Assembly: GCA_004154925.1 (NCBI GenBank)
Contig: QJNS01000133.1
Coordinates: forward strand, 148,376-212,375
Source: Monosporascus cannonballus
Lineage: Eukaryota; Ascomycota; Sordariomycetes; Xylariales
DNA length: 64,000 nucleotides
Reading direction: 5' to 3'
Below are positions 12,300 to 25,314 of this stretch, piece after piece (the first letter of the stretch is position 1; each line of letters begins with the position of its first letter). The notes under the pieces were generated by a model. It was given only the letters and a program-made list of their open reading frames with translations. It was not told the DNA's origin and did no database searches. Made by a program: the position numbers and the translations under genes.

Positions 12300-15200
12300 T
12301 TTTTGCAGACCTTAATTAAGAAATTATTATTAGTAATTTTAGCGTTATTAATAAAAGTTCTTTAGTAGGCGTTAAGTATTTATAAGATTTTTTCTAAGTT
12401 TCTAAATATTTTCGTAATGCGAGTAATTTCGTTATTTTGTTAAGTACTAAGTAAGTTCGTTTTTTTGTATATTGATAATTGTTTTTATCTTATTTTATTT
12501 CATATAAATTTGATAATATACGATATTAACTTAAGTAAAGATATATAGAAAATTAAAGAAACCTTAATTGTCTATAAAAGCTTTAATAATTATTTCTTAT
12601 CATTTTTTAAAAAATTTATATATACCAATATATTTAAAATCTAATTTCTATTAGATTTTTTTGCTTCAATATTTTTTGTAGTAAGGTAAATTATCTTTTC
12701 TTTTTAGAAAATCAATTCTTTAAACATTTTTAGTTCTAATATTTATTTTTTGATTTTATAGGAAGTTTAAATTTTTATTTTTTAATATATATATTTAAAT
12801 TTTTAACGTAAATATTATTTTACTATTAATGATTTTATTATGTATATTTTGATAAAAATTAGACTTAAAACCAAAATGTGGATTTATTTGAATCGTTTTA
12901 ATATTTTTATAATAATCAAGATTATATAAAAATTACGTAATAAATCTTTTTCAGTATAGTTATTTTGTTCGTAATTAATATAATATTATAAATAAGCCTT
13001 TAACGTTTAATTTAACCGTTCGATTCATTTGTTTATTTAAAGTTTGAATATATTGAATAATTGATCATTTAAATCGATTTGATTTATAAAACTTTACTAA
13101 AAGTTTTGAAATATACGTAAATCTTTTATTACAAATAATGTTTATATTAGTCTATATTTATCAATAACATGTTTTAAAAAATATATACTATGTATTTCGT
13201 ATTAATATCTTTAATAAGGTAAAAAATAAGAAAATATCGTAAGTTTATCGAGAATTAGAAAAATATTATCGCAATATATTTTTATTATTAGTTTCTTAAA
13301 TAATGAAAATGTGGTATTAAATTTTATAGTAATCAAGTATTATAGTTTTTTAACATTAATAATGGTTATAATTTTTATAAGATTTTTATCGTTATAATTT
13401 GATTTTATTATAAACGTTTTGCTGTTAACGTAATTTTAAACAATTATTATTATTGTTTTAAAAAATCGATAAGTACGTTGGAATTATTTTAAGATTTTGT
13501 ATATCTATAGATACTTATGTAATTAATATTTATATATATAGCGTATTAAGTTTATTTAATATTTTTTAAGAATTGTTTTTTTTAATTTTCGGTCAATTTT
13601 TATTTTATCTCTTATTTTTAATATATGTTATATAGTACAACTCGTATTATCGTAATTTAGCCTCAGTATAAATATGTTTTAAAAGTAATATTACAAATTA
13701 TATTGCTAATTTTACCTGTTTTTTTTAAAAAAAATTTAGTTGATTTTTTTTTAAAAAAAAACATTTGCTTTGTTATTTTTTTAAAGGTTTTTATTGATTT
13801 TAATAAAATCGAAATTTACCATTTTCTTTAATATATCGTAATTATCGTTTCGTAAGTTTTTAGTCGTAATAAAATAAATAAGATTTTAATAGTTCACATA
13901 AATCTTAACCTGACAAAGATTTTTTTTAAAAAAGTATCTAAATTCTAGAAAAGTTATATTAATAGCTAAAGAGTCTTTATTGGAAATAATATAACTAAAT
14001 TGGGTTCTTTTTAATTTATACGAAAGAAATGTAACAAAATTTAATTTGTTTTAATTATTTCGTTATCCGGTTACTATATTTAATATATAGTTCGAAATAT
14101 GAATTTTAAATTTAACAAGACGTTTTAAATCGTAATTCTAATTTCTTAAAATATTTCTTTTTATTTACGACGTCTATTAGAATTTTTTTCTTTTTTGATA
14201 AAGTTAATTGGAGATGTAACGTTTTTACTGAAACTTTGGATAAACTTTCTAAAATAATTAACAAATTTAAGAAATATTTATACTCTTTTAAATATAGTTG
14301 ATCTTTGTTATTTTATAATTACAGCAATTTTCTTTAGATTTATTTTAATATTTTCTAAGGTAATGATATATTTTAGACTTTCTTTTTTTCTATTTTTAAA
14401 ATCCGTTTTTTTGCGTTTATTAATAGTGAAGCGTTTTGAAAAATTTAACAAAGTTTATAAATATATGTTATACATGCTTTTTTACTTTTAAATAAATAAG
14501 AATGTGTTTAAGATAGCATATAATAAAAAAGTCAAGGTATTTTCGTAATATATAATTTATTATCCGTTAAGAAGTTATTAATACCTTCGGAAATTTTATT
14601 AATATAATTAAATATTTATATAATATATATTTCGTTTAAGGATAATTTATTATTTGTATATTTTTTAAATATAACAAGATTATATTTATTTTAGTAATGA
14701 AAGATAATAAAATGCGATTTTTAATAATAAAATTATTTAATTATTAATAATTAAAACCGAATCGTAATTTGTTATTTTTCAAGTACGAAAAATACAAAGT
14801 ACTTTACAAATAGCTTTAAAAGTCAAATTTATATTTTAATCGATTTTTCGATATTTTTTGAACGTACGTAATTTATTTCTGTTAAAGTTTTAAATAAGGC
14901 AAAACTTTGCAAATAGGCTTTTTTAAAATATTTTGTTTGTAACTTTATTTATTAAATTTTAATAATTTCGTTTCGAATCGTTTTTTAAAAAACAATTTAT
15001 ATTAGTAATATTATAATAATATATTAATTACACTGATTTAATTTTAGAATTAGTCTTTTAAATAGTTATTTAATTGCTTAAATTCTTTTTAAACGATAAT
15101 AACTGCATGTCGTATTTTTTGACACTTATTATTTTTATATTTTATTTTTTAGGTAATAAGATATTTATTGTAGTTTTATATTTGCATATATTACTATTTC

Positions 15201-16544
15201 TAGTGGAATATTAAAATCTTAATTTTTTTATCTATTAACGAGGTATAAGCCGAATCTTACACGGCTAATATTCTCGTTAACTAAGGGTTCGTACTAATAT
15301 AGTTTTGATAATCTTGAGATTATATCGTAATTTTAAAACAAACTGATATCGAAATTAATTATTTAGTATTATTTTTAAATAGAGGTTTCGAAATAATTAA
15401 TTTCACTTTGAATTTCTTCGCTTTTCTTGATACAAACCTGATTTTTAGAGTTGGTTAAAATATAAGATTTTAACTTATATTTCTACAATAATTCAAATGT
15501 ATCAACAATATCTATCATAATATAATTTTTGTCTAAAGCTTTAAACTCTATTATTATCATATATTAATACGTTTTAATATATATCTAAAGTAATATGGTT
15601 ATTAACTCTTTTTATCGTCGTACTTATAGCTCTTTTTAGAAATTTCTTTTAATTTCTCTAAGTTTCGTTATTTTTCGATTTTCTTATAAGCAATTCGTTT
15701 TCTTTTAATATTTTTTCGAATTTATTAAATTCTATCCTTTTTTTCGAATAGTACGTTAAGATATTATATTTGTCGATTTTGTCGGCGTATTTACTTTTTT
15801 AGTTATATTAATTTCTTTAAATTAATCTATAATTATTTTTTTTCTTTAGTACAGTTTTTTGTATAATATATAGCATTTTATTAAGCTGTTTATAACATAT
15901 TATCCTTTTAATAAAGCTTTTAAATAAGGTATCGAAATTTTTAGAACTTACTTTTTTCAGAAATTATAATAAATATTACTTAAAAATTAAGGTTTATAAT
16001 ATCTTTTTAGTAATATATTGTTACAGTATAATAAATTAACCTTTTTATAGATTAATAATTATTTTAAATATAAAAGTAAAAAAGGTTTTTCTAAGGATAT
16101 TACCTTCTTTTTAGCTAATTCTATAAAGCTGTTCGCTTATTAATATCGTTTTATGGAGCAATAATTTGAAAGTATTAACACTACTATTTATTTATTTTGT
16201 TATTTTCGGTTTAATTAGAAAAATTCAAATTTTTTATCTATACGTATAATTCGTTAGTAAATAAACTCTTTTTATTTATTATATACTGGATATTCTTATC
16301 ATCTATAATATATAACGTATATTTTGTCGTATCGGTCTGACATTTTAATATAAACGGCCTTTATTTACTTTTGATATTTTTTAATTATTTCTTTAAAGCG
16401 CATTACTATTTTAAGGTCTTTTAAGTTTATATTTTATCGTTTTATATTTTGTATTAAATTTTTTATCGCAACAACCTTTGCTTTTATTGGGCCTATATTA
16501 TTTTAATAATCTTAATATTGTTTTTCTAGTTATCTTTAAACTAT

Positions 16545-16687
16545 TTCTTCGATACAGATATATAGTATCACAGTCTCAAGTAGCATCTAGTAGATATATA
16601 GAGCAGAACAATGCGGTCAGTGCTCCAGCTGACAACTTTCCACTTTTAGTAGTGTAATAGCTACGTTCTTGTTCTCGTGTCGTAACA
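16545..16687 (-). repeat. GC-richer insert resembling a solo LTR fragment
   Basis: About 140 bp of normal composition sits inside the AT-rich gypsy relic. Read on the minus strand it begins TGTTACGACACGAGAACAAG, the same TGTTACGAC start as the gypsy LTRs here, but the rest differs. It therefore looks like the LTR of another family. The 3' boundary is approximate and no target-site duplication was found. Confidence 0.4.
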
Positions 16688-17452
16688 TTTAGTTATCTTA
16701 TCGTAACTTTTTAAGTTTCTGACATTTATAAGCTTTATATTCTATATTTCTATAATTAAAATGTTTGACTTAATTCTTTTTTTATTTATAGATAATACCA
16801 AGTTTTATAAGTTCTACTACAGTATTATGAGAAATAAAATATATATTTCGTTTTCTTTTCTAGTTCAGCTTAGTATAATTAAATTATAAAATGTACTGTC
16901 TTTTTTAACGTTTTTTAAACTGTCGATTATCGATTTTAATTACCTCTGTAATATATATATTTAAAGTAATTAATCGTTCGATTTGAATAATCTTATTTCT
17001 TATATTATATTTTTACTTTTGATAAAATATATCGATAAGAGCGTTGATTTTGTTATTTTGTTATCCGACCTTAGTTGCAAAGTTTTTAAAAGTAATTCCG
17101 TATCTGAAAAGTGTTTTTTATAGTAATTAAAATTTTTAGTTTATTGTAAATTATTTTTGGTTTACATTGCCGAAATTATTACGTAACCTATTTTCGAAAT
17201 TAATATATAAATAAAAAATTTCGTTTGTAAATTTTTCTTTTCTCGACTTCTTTTTTCAAATAATTCTTTATTACAGGTTTAAATTAATTAGCCGCGTTTT
17301 TTATTAAGCATATTTTTATGGTCAAAATCTGATTTATTAACTTATTAAAAGGACAAAATCCACAGTAAATACGTATTTAGGTTAAAAGAGTTCGAAAGTT
17401 ACTTTTTTAATATACGGTTCCGGTTTCTTAAATTTTATTTATAAGATAATGG

Positions 17453-17637
17453 ACAGCTGTGAGCTGGAGTAAGGTGATCTCCAACCAGTCGTAAAGCAGA
17501 TTCCAAGAAGTGAGTGTATTAGATTACTTCCATCTGGCGTTTCCCACTAGCTGTTAGATAGTGGATTTATATTAGTAGATAGATCGGTGGCTGATCGGTG
17601 GCTGGTCGGCTACCAGCCTCATCCTTATAGGAGCTGT
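17453..17637. repeat. GC-rich insert bounded by short ACAGCT/AGCTGT inverted ends
   Basis: A 185-bp segment of normal composition is embedded in the AT-rich reverse gypsy element. Its ends are ACAGCT and AGCTGT, a 6-bp inverted pair, and it contains two tandem copies of a short GATCGGTGGCT unit near 17,581-17,600. No target-site duplication is visible. It may be a MITE-like insertion that arrived after, or escaped, the C-to-T mutation of its surroundings. Confidence 0.35.
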
Positions 17638-17838
17638 ATTTTTACATTATTTTAATAAGAGAGATTTGTATAAATGGGACAGCTTTAACTTAATTAATGA
17701 ATTGTTAAACTTTTGTTTCGAATTTTCGAATTCGAGCTTAAAGCTGCTAAATAAAGGTTTTTAAAGTATTAGTTGATATTTTAATAATATTAAATATTAT
17801 TTAAACTCCTCCAGTATTATTAAATAAAATTTATAACG

Positions 17839-18519
17839 TATAACGTCTAAGAGTTTAACTAATTATTAAATCTAAGTTTTACGAGTTTATGTTAATAAAA
17901 TATTGTAGAATTTAAGTAATAAATATAATAACTGGTTACGTTTCGTAATACTGAAAATATTTTAAATAATGAAATATTATTACAAACTGTTGTTATTAAA
18001 GATATAGAAATAACAAGCGTATATATGTGACGGCTAGGCGGTTTAACCAATTATTAAACCTTAAGTCGAGGGGTTTATGTTAGCAGGAGTATCGTGGGAA
18101 TCTGAGCAATAGATACAGTAATCGTGTTACGTCTCGTAATACCAAGGATGCCTTGGGTAACGAATTGTTATTGCAAGCTGAAGCTATCTAAACTATGGGA
18201 ATAATGAGCGTATATATCCTTTCATGGATCTCGTTGGATCCCTTAGATCACTCCGGATCTATATCACGTGATTTCGACCCACTTGGGTCCTGTTTCGATC
18301 ATCAAGTGACCGTTTTCCGAGACCCTTCCTTGGCTGGGTCATAACAATATATATCTTACGTAAGTTAACTAAATCTTAATTGAATATCTTGAAGTTAAAA
18401 TAAATTTAATTCCATGAGATATAATTGGTTCTAAATAGATTTATTTAGATTTTAATGCTAAGAGAAATCCAAATTACGTGATTTCTTTTGTGCGACTGGT
18501 CTTAGCCTAGGTCATAACA
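17839..18519 (-). repeat. Gypsy 5' LTR (minus strand) split by a later solo LTR
   Basis: Read on the minus strand this LTR begins TGTTATGACCTAGGC at 18,519 and ends at 17,839. It is interrupted by the solo LTR at 18,026-18,346. Without that insert and one copy of its duplication the LTR is about 355 bp, similar to the 368-371 bp LTRs at 4,404 and 10,898. The left part is heavily C-to-T/G-to-A mutated. Confidence 0.75.
18026..18346 (-). mobile_element. Unmutated solo LTR with ATATA target-site duplication
   Basis: This 321-bp segment starts TGTGACGGCTAGGCGG and ends GGGTCATAACA on the plus strand, i.e. it is a gypsy LTR in reverse orientation. It is flanked directly by ATATA at 18,021-18,025 and 18,347-18,351. 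It resembles the older LTR it landed in but is far less AT-rich and keeps its CpA and TpG sites. There is no internal domain, so it is a solo LTR left by recombination between the two LTRs of a later insertion. It gives a near-ancestral version of this LTR. Confidence 0.85.
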
Positions 18520-18851
18520 TATATTAATAGGACAAAAATGTGGTCTCATTTCCTCTTGACTAGCAAAACTCATAGTGTTTAACAACAACTTTTAAATTAA
18601 AATTAAATTTACAATATTATAAGCGCAATGCTACTTGATACCGTTTTAACAGGCCTAATAATATATTGAAATCTGATTATAATAGAGTTCGACAATTAGA
18701 TCAATATATTTGAAGTACATATTGTTTAATTTAAATATAATATGTTTAAAATTTTATCTATAAAACGTTTACGCATTTAACTTCGCAAATAATTTACAAA
18801 GTGTCGAGAATAGTTTGCAATTATCGTTCCTTGGGCAATTGTTTGCAAAAT
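18520..18851. other. Short AT-rich spacer, no gene seen
   Basis: The stretch between the reverse gypsy LTR and the three-LTR gypsy structure has no readable coding region and no transposon motif. The open frame at 18,815-19,003 is a chance frame spanning the start of the next LTR. Confidence 0.5.
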
Positions 18852-18856
18852 TTTAT

Positions 18857-19241
18857 TGTTACGACCTGACAACCCACGGCCTCCAGGAACGGTCGCAACG
18901 GAGAAGGCCAAGAAAACTATGTGGATCAGGTCACGTAATGGATCACCAGCTTATTGGTGGTGAGCCAGTAAGCCGGATCACTAACTTACTGGTGGTAAGC
19001 TAATAAGCCGGATTACCAACTTACTGGTGGTAATTCAGCTAAAAGAAAAAGATATATATGCTTATTAATTCCATAATTTAAATAATTTTAATTTGTAATA
19101 ATAATTCGTTACTTACAGTATTTTTATTATTACGAAATATAATATGTTATTATATTATTATTTAGATTTTTATGATATTCTTATTAATATAAATTCGTTA
19201 ACTTAAGGTTTAATAATTGGTTAAACCGTTTAGCCGTTATA
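18857..19241 (+). repeat. First LTR of the tandem gypsy structure, with internal 35-bp repeats
   Basis: The LTR starts TGTTACGACCTGACAACC and ends GCCGTTATA. Its left third is only lightly mutated and GC-rich; its right part is AT-converted and matches the LTRs at 4,404 and 10,898. Between about 18,938 and 19,040 it carries three tandem copies of a roughly 35-bp unit containing AACTTACTGGTGGTAA and AAGCCGGAT. The same triplet recurs in the LTR at 29,313, while the middle LTR is shorter there. Confidence 0.8.
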
Positions 19242-22200
19242 CGTTACAAATTTTTATTTAATAATACCGTTAAATTTTAAGTAATATTTAATATTATCAA
19301 AATGTCGACCAGTATTTAAAAAACCCTTATTTAATAGCTTTAGATTCGAATTCGAAAATTAGAAAAAGAAATCCGATAATTTAAAGTTATACTTATTTAA
19401 TTTTTTTTAATTTGTATAAAACCAAAAAAAATAAAACTTTACTATACAAAAGGTAACTTTTACATTATTTTAATTTAGGCATAAGTTTACTTTCGATTCC
19501 TAAATCTTAATAATTTAATAAATATAATTTTAATAATAAAAATATGTTTAATAAACAATGCGGCTAATTAATTTAAACTTATTATAAAAACTTTCTTAAA
19601 AATAAAAAAAGTAAATAAAAATATTTTATTAATAAAACTCTTTTAATTTATATTAATTTTAAAAATGAAATACATAATAATTTCGGCAATCCGAATAAAA
19701 AACGATTAACGGCTTAATAATTTTTATAATTCCGATAAAAAGAATTTGCATTTAAATATACCGTAACTTTTAAAAGTTTTACGGTTAAGGTAAAATAAGG
19801 AGTTAATAAAGCCGATATTTTTATTAATATATTTTATAAAGGATTAAAAAATAATCTAAAAAATAAAATTATTCGAATTAAGCGATTAATTACTTTAAAC
19901 CGGCATATTATAAAAGTAATTAAAATTAATAACCAATAATTTGAAAAATAATAAAAAAAAAGGATAATATGTTTTACGTTTTAAATATAATAAGTTTAAT
20001 TAAGAGAAAAAAACGTACCTTTTATTTTTTACAGAACGGCGCCAAAATTTATAGAATTTGACATTATTTATAAATAAAATTAAAGTTAGATTAAATACTT
20101 TAATTATGGCAAAATAAGATATAAAGCTTATAAATATAAAAAACTTAAAAGGTTACGATAAGATAATTAAATCCTTATACCGGAAAGATAATTTAAAGAT
20201 AATTAAAAAAATAATAATAAAGTTATTAACATAATCCAAATTAAATATATATCAGGTTTACGACAAAATTTTAATTAGAATTATTACGACAAAGAATTTG
20301 ACGAAAAATGCGAAAAGTTAAAAAGCTGGTTCGATAGATATTACGAATATAATAAAAGGCGTTATAAAGATAATTATATAAGTACCGGAAATAAATAAAA
20401 AAGTTTTATCCCGAAATATTTAATTAATATAGTAAAATGTACGTTATATATTGTCGACGACGAAAATATTCCGGTTACGAAAAATGGAAATAACATATTT
20501 ACGTACGAATTACTTAAATATATTATAAAGGATTTAATTTTCCAAACCGTACCGGATATATTAAAAATAATAAATAATAATATTAATAATTTCGAATTAT
20601 AACGTTAAGAAATATTTAGCAATTAGCCGAAATAAAACATTAACTTAAAAAAAATAATACGAATAAAAAAGCTTTTTTTATTATTATAAATAATATACTT
20701 ATTAAACGGAAAAAAGGTTAATCCAGCATACGGTAAAAAAATATTATTAAAAAATTATTACTGATTTTTATTTTTAATTAGAATTTATTATAGATTTCCA
20801 AAAAAAGTTATTAAAAAAATAGGTTAATTTATAAAAGATTTTTGAAACAATAACCAAAACGATACATAATAAAATATAATTGTAAACATAAAAAATAATT
20901 TATTTAATAAGGAGAAAAATTATACAAAAATTAAAAATAATTAATATGGTTCGAAAAAATAATACGCCGATAATAACGATAAATATAATAACTTAATGTA
21001 TTAAACGAAGACATATAAATAAAGCTTAATAAATTTAACTAAAAATTAAGAGAAAAAGGTTATTTATAAAACAATTATAAAATAACGAAACCCAAAGAAA
21101 TTAAAAGGAATTTCCGAAAAAGGCTTTAAACGTAACAATAAAAAAGGTTAAAAATTTTATTATTTTGAAAATATAAATCGGAATATATTAATATATTATA
21201 TTGGTAGATTACGGAACTGTAAGCAAAAATTGTATTATACTAAATATAATTAATAAGTTTAAATTATTATGGAAATATAAGTTAAAACCTTATATAATAA
21301 CGAATGCCGAAAGTTCGAAATTTGCTTACGATAACGGAATAATTATACGCAAAATTAATTATTTTAAGATTTTTATTAAAAAACGATATTAAACAATTAA
21401 TTTCAATATTATTTTATTCGAAAATTACGATATAATTTTAGGATTATTATGGATACGCCAGTACGGAATTTTAATTAACGAAAAATTTAGTTAAGTAAAA
21501 TTTATTTTATTTTTTATTAATTAATAAAAAAGAAAAAATTAAGATTTTAATATTTGATTAATAATAATAACGAATATAAATATAAGAATATGATAAATAC
21601 TTTATTATTTAAAGGAATAAAATATAAAAAAGAAAATAAATATCCAAAAAATACGATATATTATTTTTATTATTAAAGCAAAATTAAAATAATTAAATAA
21701 CGATTTAAAATAACAAAAATAATAACTTAAAGAATTAAAAAATTTGATTAATATATTATTATAATATTACATATATAAATAGGTTTTTAAAAAGGAATTC
21801 GATATAAAGTTATTAAAATATAGTAAATAAAATTATAAAATAATTTTTAAAAAAGGATTTTCGATAAAGTTTTACCTTATTTATAATTTTAATAAAAAGG
21901 AATTACGTATTTTTAAAACATATTGGGAAAATGAATTATAAAAAAATAAATTTAACTTTCGAAGTTACCGGCAAAATACTGTATGTTTTTCGTATTTAAA
22001 AAAATAAGATATTGGAATTTATAATTAATTATTAATAATTAAATTACATTATTATTATGGATTAAATATTATTATATTTAATTACGGAAATAAAAACCCG
22101 ATTTTACGAAATCAAATAATTTATAATATTTAATTTACGAAATAAATATAACCTTATTAGAATTAAAAAGAAATACGAATAAAACATAATTTTTAAAACG

Positions 22201-24987
22201 AAATACAAATTATTTAAATATTTAATTGTATTAATAAAATTTACGAATGTATTAATAATTTTTGATAGATAATAAATTACTTATTATAAAGATATTTTAA
22301 TATTTTTGTTATTTATTATTTCGAAAATATTCTTATTTTTTTAAAAACAGAAAAATTATATGTAAAATATATTTATAAAGTTTTTAAAATTTTATAAAAC
22401 TCAAAATTATTTATTAATACGGAAAAAAATTTATTTCCATATACAAAAAATAAAATATTTGGAATATATGATTACTTTAAAATATATTAAAATAAACTTT
22501 AAAAAAATCGTTCTAATTATAAAATAATAAACGTTAACGATAATTAAGGAAGTATAAATATTTTTTAAATTTGCTAATTATTACAGAAAATTTATTCGAA
22601 ATTTAATAAAATAATTATATTTTTAATAAAATTTACGAAAAATAAATAAATAAACGTTAAATACGGAAAAAATATTTTAAAATATTAAGAATACGATTAT
22701 TAACGAAATAATATTAATTATATATAATTTAAATCGTTCCGTTAAATTAAAAATTAATATTTCGGATTACGTATTAAACGTAATAATCGGATAACGAAAT
22801 AATTAAAATAAATTATACCTTATTATATTTTTTTCGTATAAATTAAAAAAAACCGAACTTAATTACGGTATTTCAAATAAGGGATTTATGGTTATTATTA
22901 TGGTATTTCGGGAGTTTAAGTATTTCTTAAAAGGAAATTTATATTAAATTAAAATTCTACCTAATTTATTACGATTAAAAAAGTTATAAAACGATAATTT
23001 TAATATATAAACAAATTAGCAAATTTTAACTTCCGTATTATTTATAAAAAAAGTTTTAAAAAAAGCAAAATAAATATCGTAAATAAATAGTTAAATTTCG
23101 AAAACAATTAATTAAAATTAACTATATAATTTTTGATATTATTATAAAAATATATTTACGTTTATAACAAATGGTAATAATTCGGGTAATACTTTACGAT
23201 ATATATTAAAAGATTTAATGATATAACGATAATTTTTTAATAAAGTAAAAAATAAATAAAGTATAAGTTCTAGAAAAGTATTAAAAAAATATAATAAGAA
23301 AAATATATAAATACAAATTATATAAATATTTAAAGATTTATAAAACCTTAAAACGATTTTAATATATATATTTTTTTTTCTTAAAATAAAATTCCTAATA
23401 TAATTAATTATACGGTAATATGATATTTATATTAAAATAAAGGTTGGACGACAAAAGTTATACGGAAAACTATAATTATTATTAATTATAAAACGATTAT
23501 AATATTTAATTATATTTAATTTTATTATTAAAATTTTTATGTTAAAAAATTTAATTACGGAAATATATTACGATAATATTTTTGAAATCGTTAATCAATT
23601 TATAAAGTTTTTATTTTTTATAATATTACGAAAATATAAACGCCAAATAATTAATATATATTTTTTAAATATATTTTTAACATTTACGAATTATTAATAG
23701 AAATTATATTAAATAAAGGATTAATATTTATATTTAAGTTTTGGTAAAATTTTATAATATAAATCGGCTAAAATCATAAATTATTTAACGTATTTAAACT
23801 TTAAATAAATAAATAAATAAAATACATAAACCAAATTTTAAAAATTTATTTATAATATTATATTAATTACGAATAAAATAATTAAATTAAAAAGTTATTA
23901 ATTATTATGAAAATATTAAGATAATATTTATAAATGCAAATTTAGGTTTTATTTTCAAAATTTGTCAAAAAATACGTAACAATAATTTAATTAATATCAA
24001 AATATTTTTTATATTAAAATAGTTATAAGAATTATATTAAAAAATAAAATTAAAATTAAAATTTATACGGAATTAAATAAATAAATATTATAACCAAAAA
24101 CGGTTAAAAGGATTAATTTTTTAAAAAAGGGAAATAATTTTTCTCGTTACAAAAAATATTTAAAATAAATAATTTAATAAAGAATTCGATTTTAAATATA
24201 TTGGTCCATACAAAATTATTAAGAAAACCTTAAAAAATAATTATTAATTAAAGTTTTTACCAAAAGTTAAATTTAATTTAATTTTCCATGTTTTTTTATT
24301 CGAATTACTAATAAATATAATCAAAATATATACGGAATAAAACGACGTAAAAATAAAAAACGAATAAGCATATAAAATGGAAAAAATATTTAATATATGA
24401 AAATAAAATAAATTTACTTAATACCTAATTAAATAAAAAAATATATAAATTTTAAAAATACCTAGAAATCCGTTAAAAATTTTATTAACGCTTAACGCCT
24501 ATTAAAACCTTTTTATTAATAACGGCGAAATTACTCAAAATAATAATATTTTAATTTACGAAATTTATAAAAGGAAATCTTTAATTTACCGTATTTTAAT
24601 TAATAACGTTTATTTTTTTAAGGTTTAAACTTTAATTACGGATTCCGATTTGAATTATGCAAAATTATTGGAATTATTTAAAAATTAAAAGATATAATTA
24701 ATAAGTTTTACATCTTAAGATTAATAATATTAACGTTAATAACGTATATAAAAAAACGCGTAAAAGTTTCGGATAAAGATTTTTTGGTAATTAAATTATT
24801 AAATAAAACAAAAACAAAGATATTATGTTAAAACTTACGAATTTAATTAAATTAACTAAGGTAAGTTATTATTCGGATTTACGAAAACGACGTTTGGATA
24901 TACCAAAAAACATATTAAAAATATATAGAAAAAAGTTTACTAAGAAAAAAAAATCTTAAGGATAAGATTTTGGGAAAAAGGAAATCG
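19242..24987 (+). pseudogene. gag-pol relic, first internal domain of the tandem gypsy structure
   Basis: Heavily decayed plus-strand polyprotein. Retropepsin-like sequence (VDYGTV) is readable near 21,201-21,260. The reverse-transcriptase catalytic box is degraded to YFEN near 22,318-22,330. Integrase sequence follows, and a chromodomain-like tail lies near 24,340-24,510. It parallels the element at 4,404-11,268 domain by domain, but its region between the chromodomain and the LTR is different. Mutation is denser here than in the second internal domain. The longest open frame left is about 60 codons. Confidence 0.72.
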
Positions 24988-25314
24988 TATTACGATTTAA
25001 TAAGTTACGGCTTTTAAAAATGGTTATAACGGAAAAAATTAAAAAAAATTATATAAATTAGGTTACATAATAAATTACCAACTTATTATTAATTTATTAA
25101 TAATAATCCAGTTAAAAATATATATATATATGTTTATTAATTTTATAATTTGGATAATTTTAGCTTATAATAATAATTCGTTATTTAAGATATTTTTGGT
25201 ATTACGAAACGTAATACGTTATTATATTTATTACTCAGATTCCTACGATACTCCTGTTAACATAAATCCGTCGACTTAAGGTTTAATAGTTGGTTAAACC
25301 GCTTAGCCGTTACA
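24988..25314 (+). repeat. Middle LTR of the tandem gypsy structure
   Basis: This 327-bp LTR begins TATTACGAT and ends TAGCCGTTACA. It is about 58 bp shorter than its two partners, mostly through loss of copies of the internal 35-bp unit. A purine-rich tract (about 24,974-24,984) precedes it, as before a normal 3' LTR. The base after it (25,315) is already inside retropepsin coding sequence. Confidence 0.78.

Larger units (their letters stand above)
12300..18519 (-). mobile_element. RIP-mutated Ty3/gypsy element in reverse orientation
   Basis: The minus strand matches the plus-oriented gypsy elements segment by segment. Its 5' LTR lies at 17,839-18,519 on the right. The LTR-adjacent leader (about 17,690-17,838) matches the reverse complement of 19,242-19,380. 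The integrase end (about 12,600-12,730) and chromodomain region (about 12,340-12,560) match the reverse complement of 9,860-10,260. All frames are destroyed and the composition is extremely AT-rich. I do not find a matching LTR at the left end, so that end is probably truncated or rearranged; 12,300 is approximate. Two GC-richer inserts (16,545-16,687 and 17,453-17,637) and a solo LTR have landed inside it. Confidence 0.72.
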
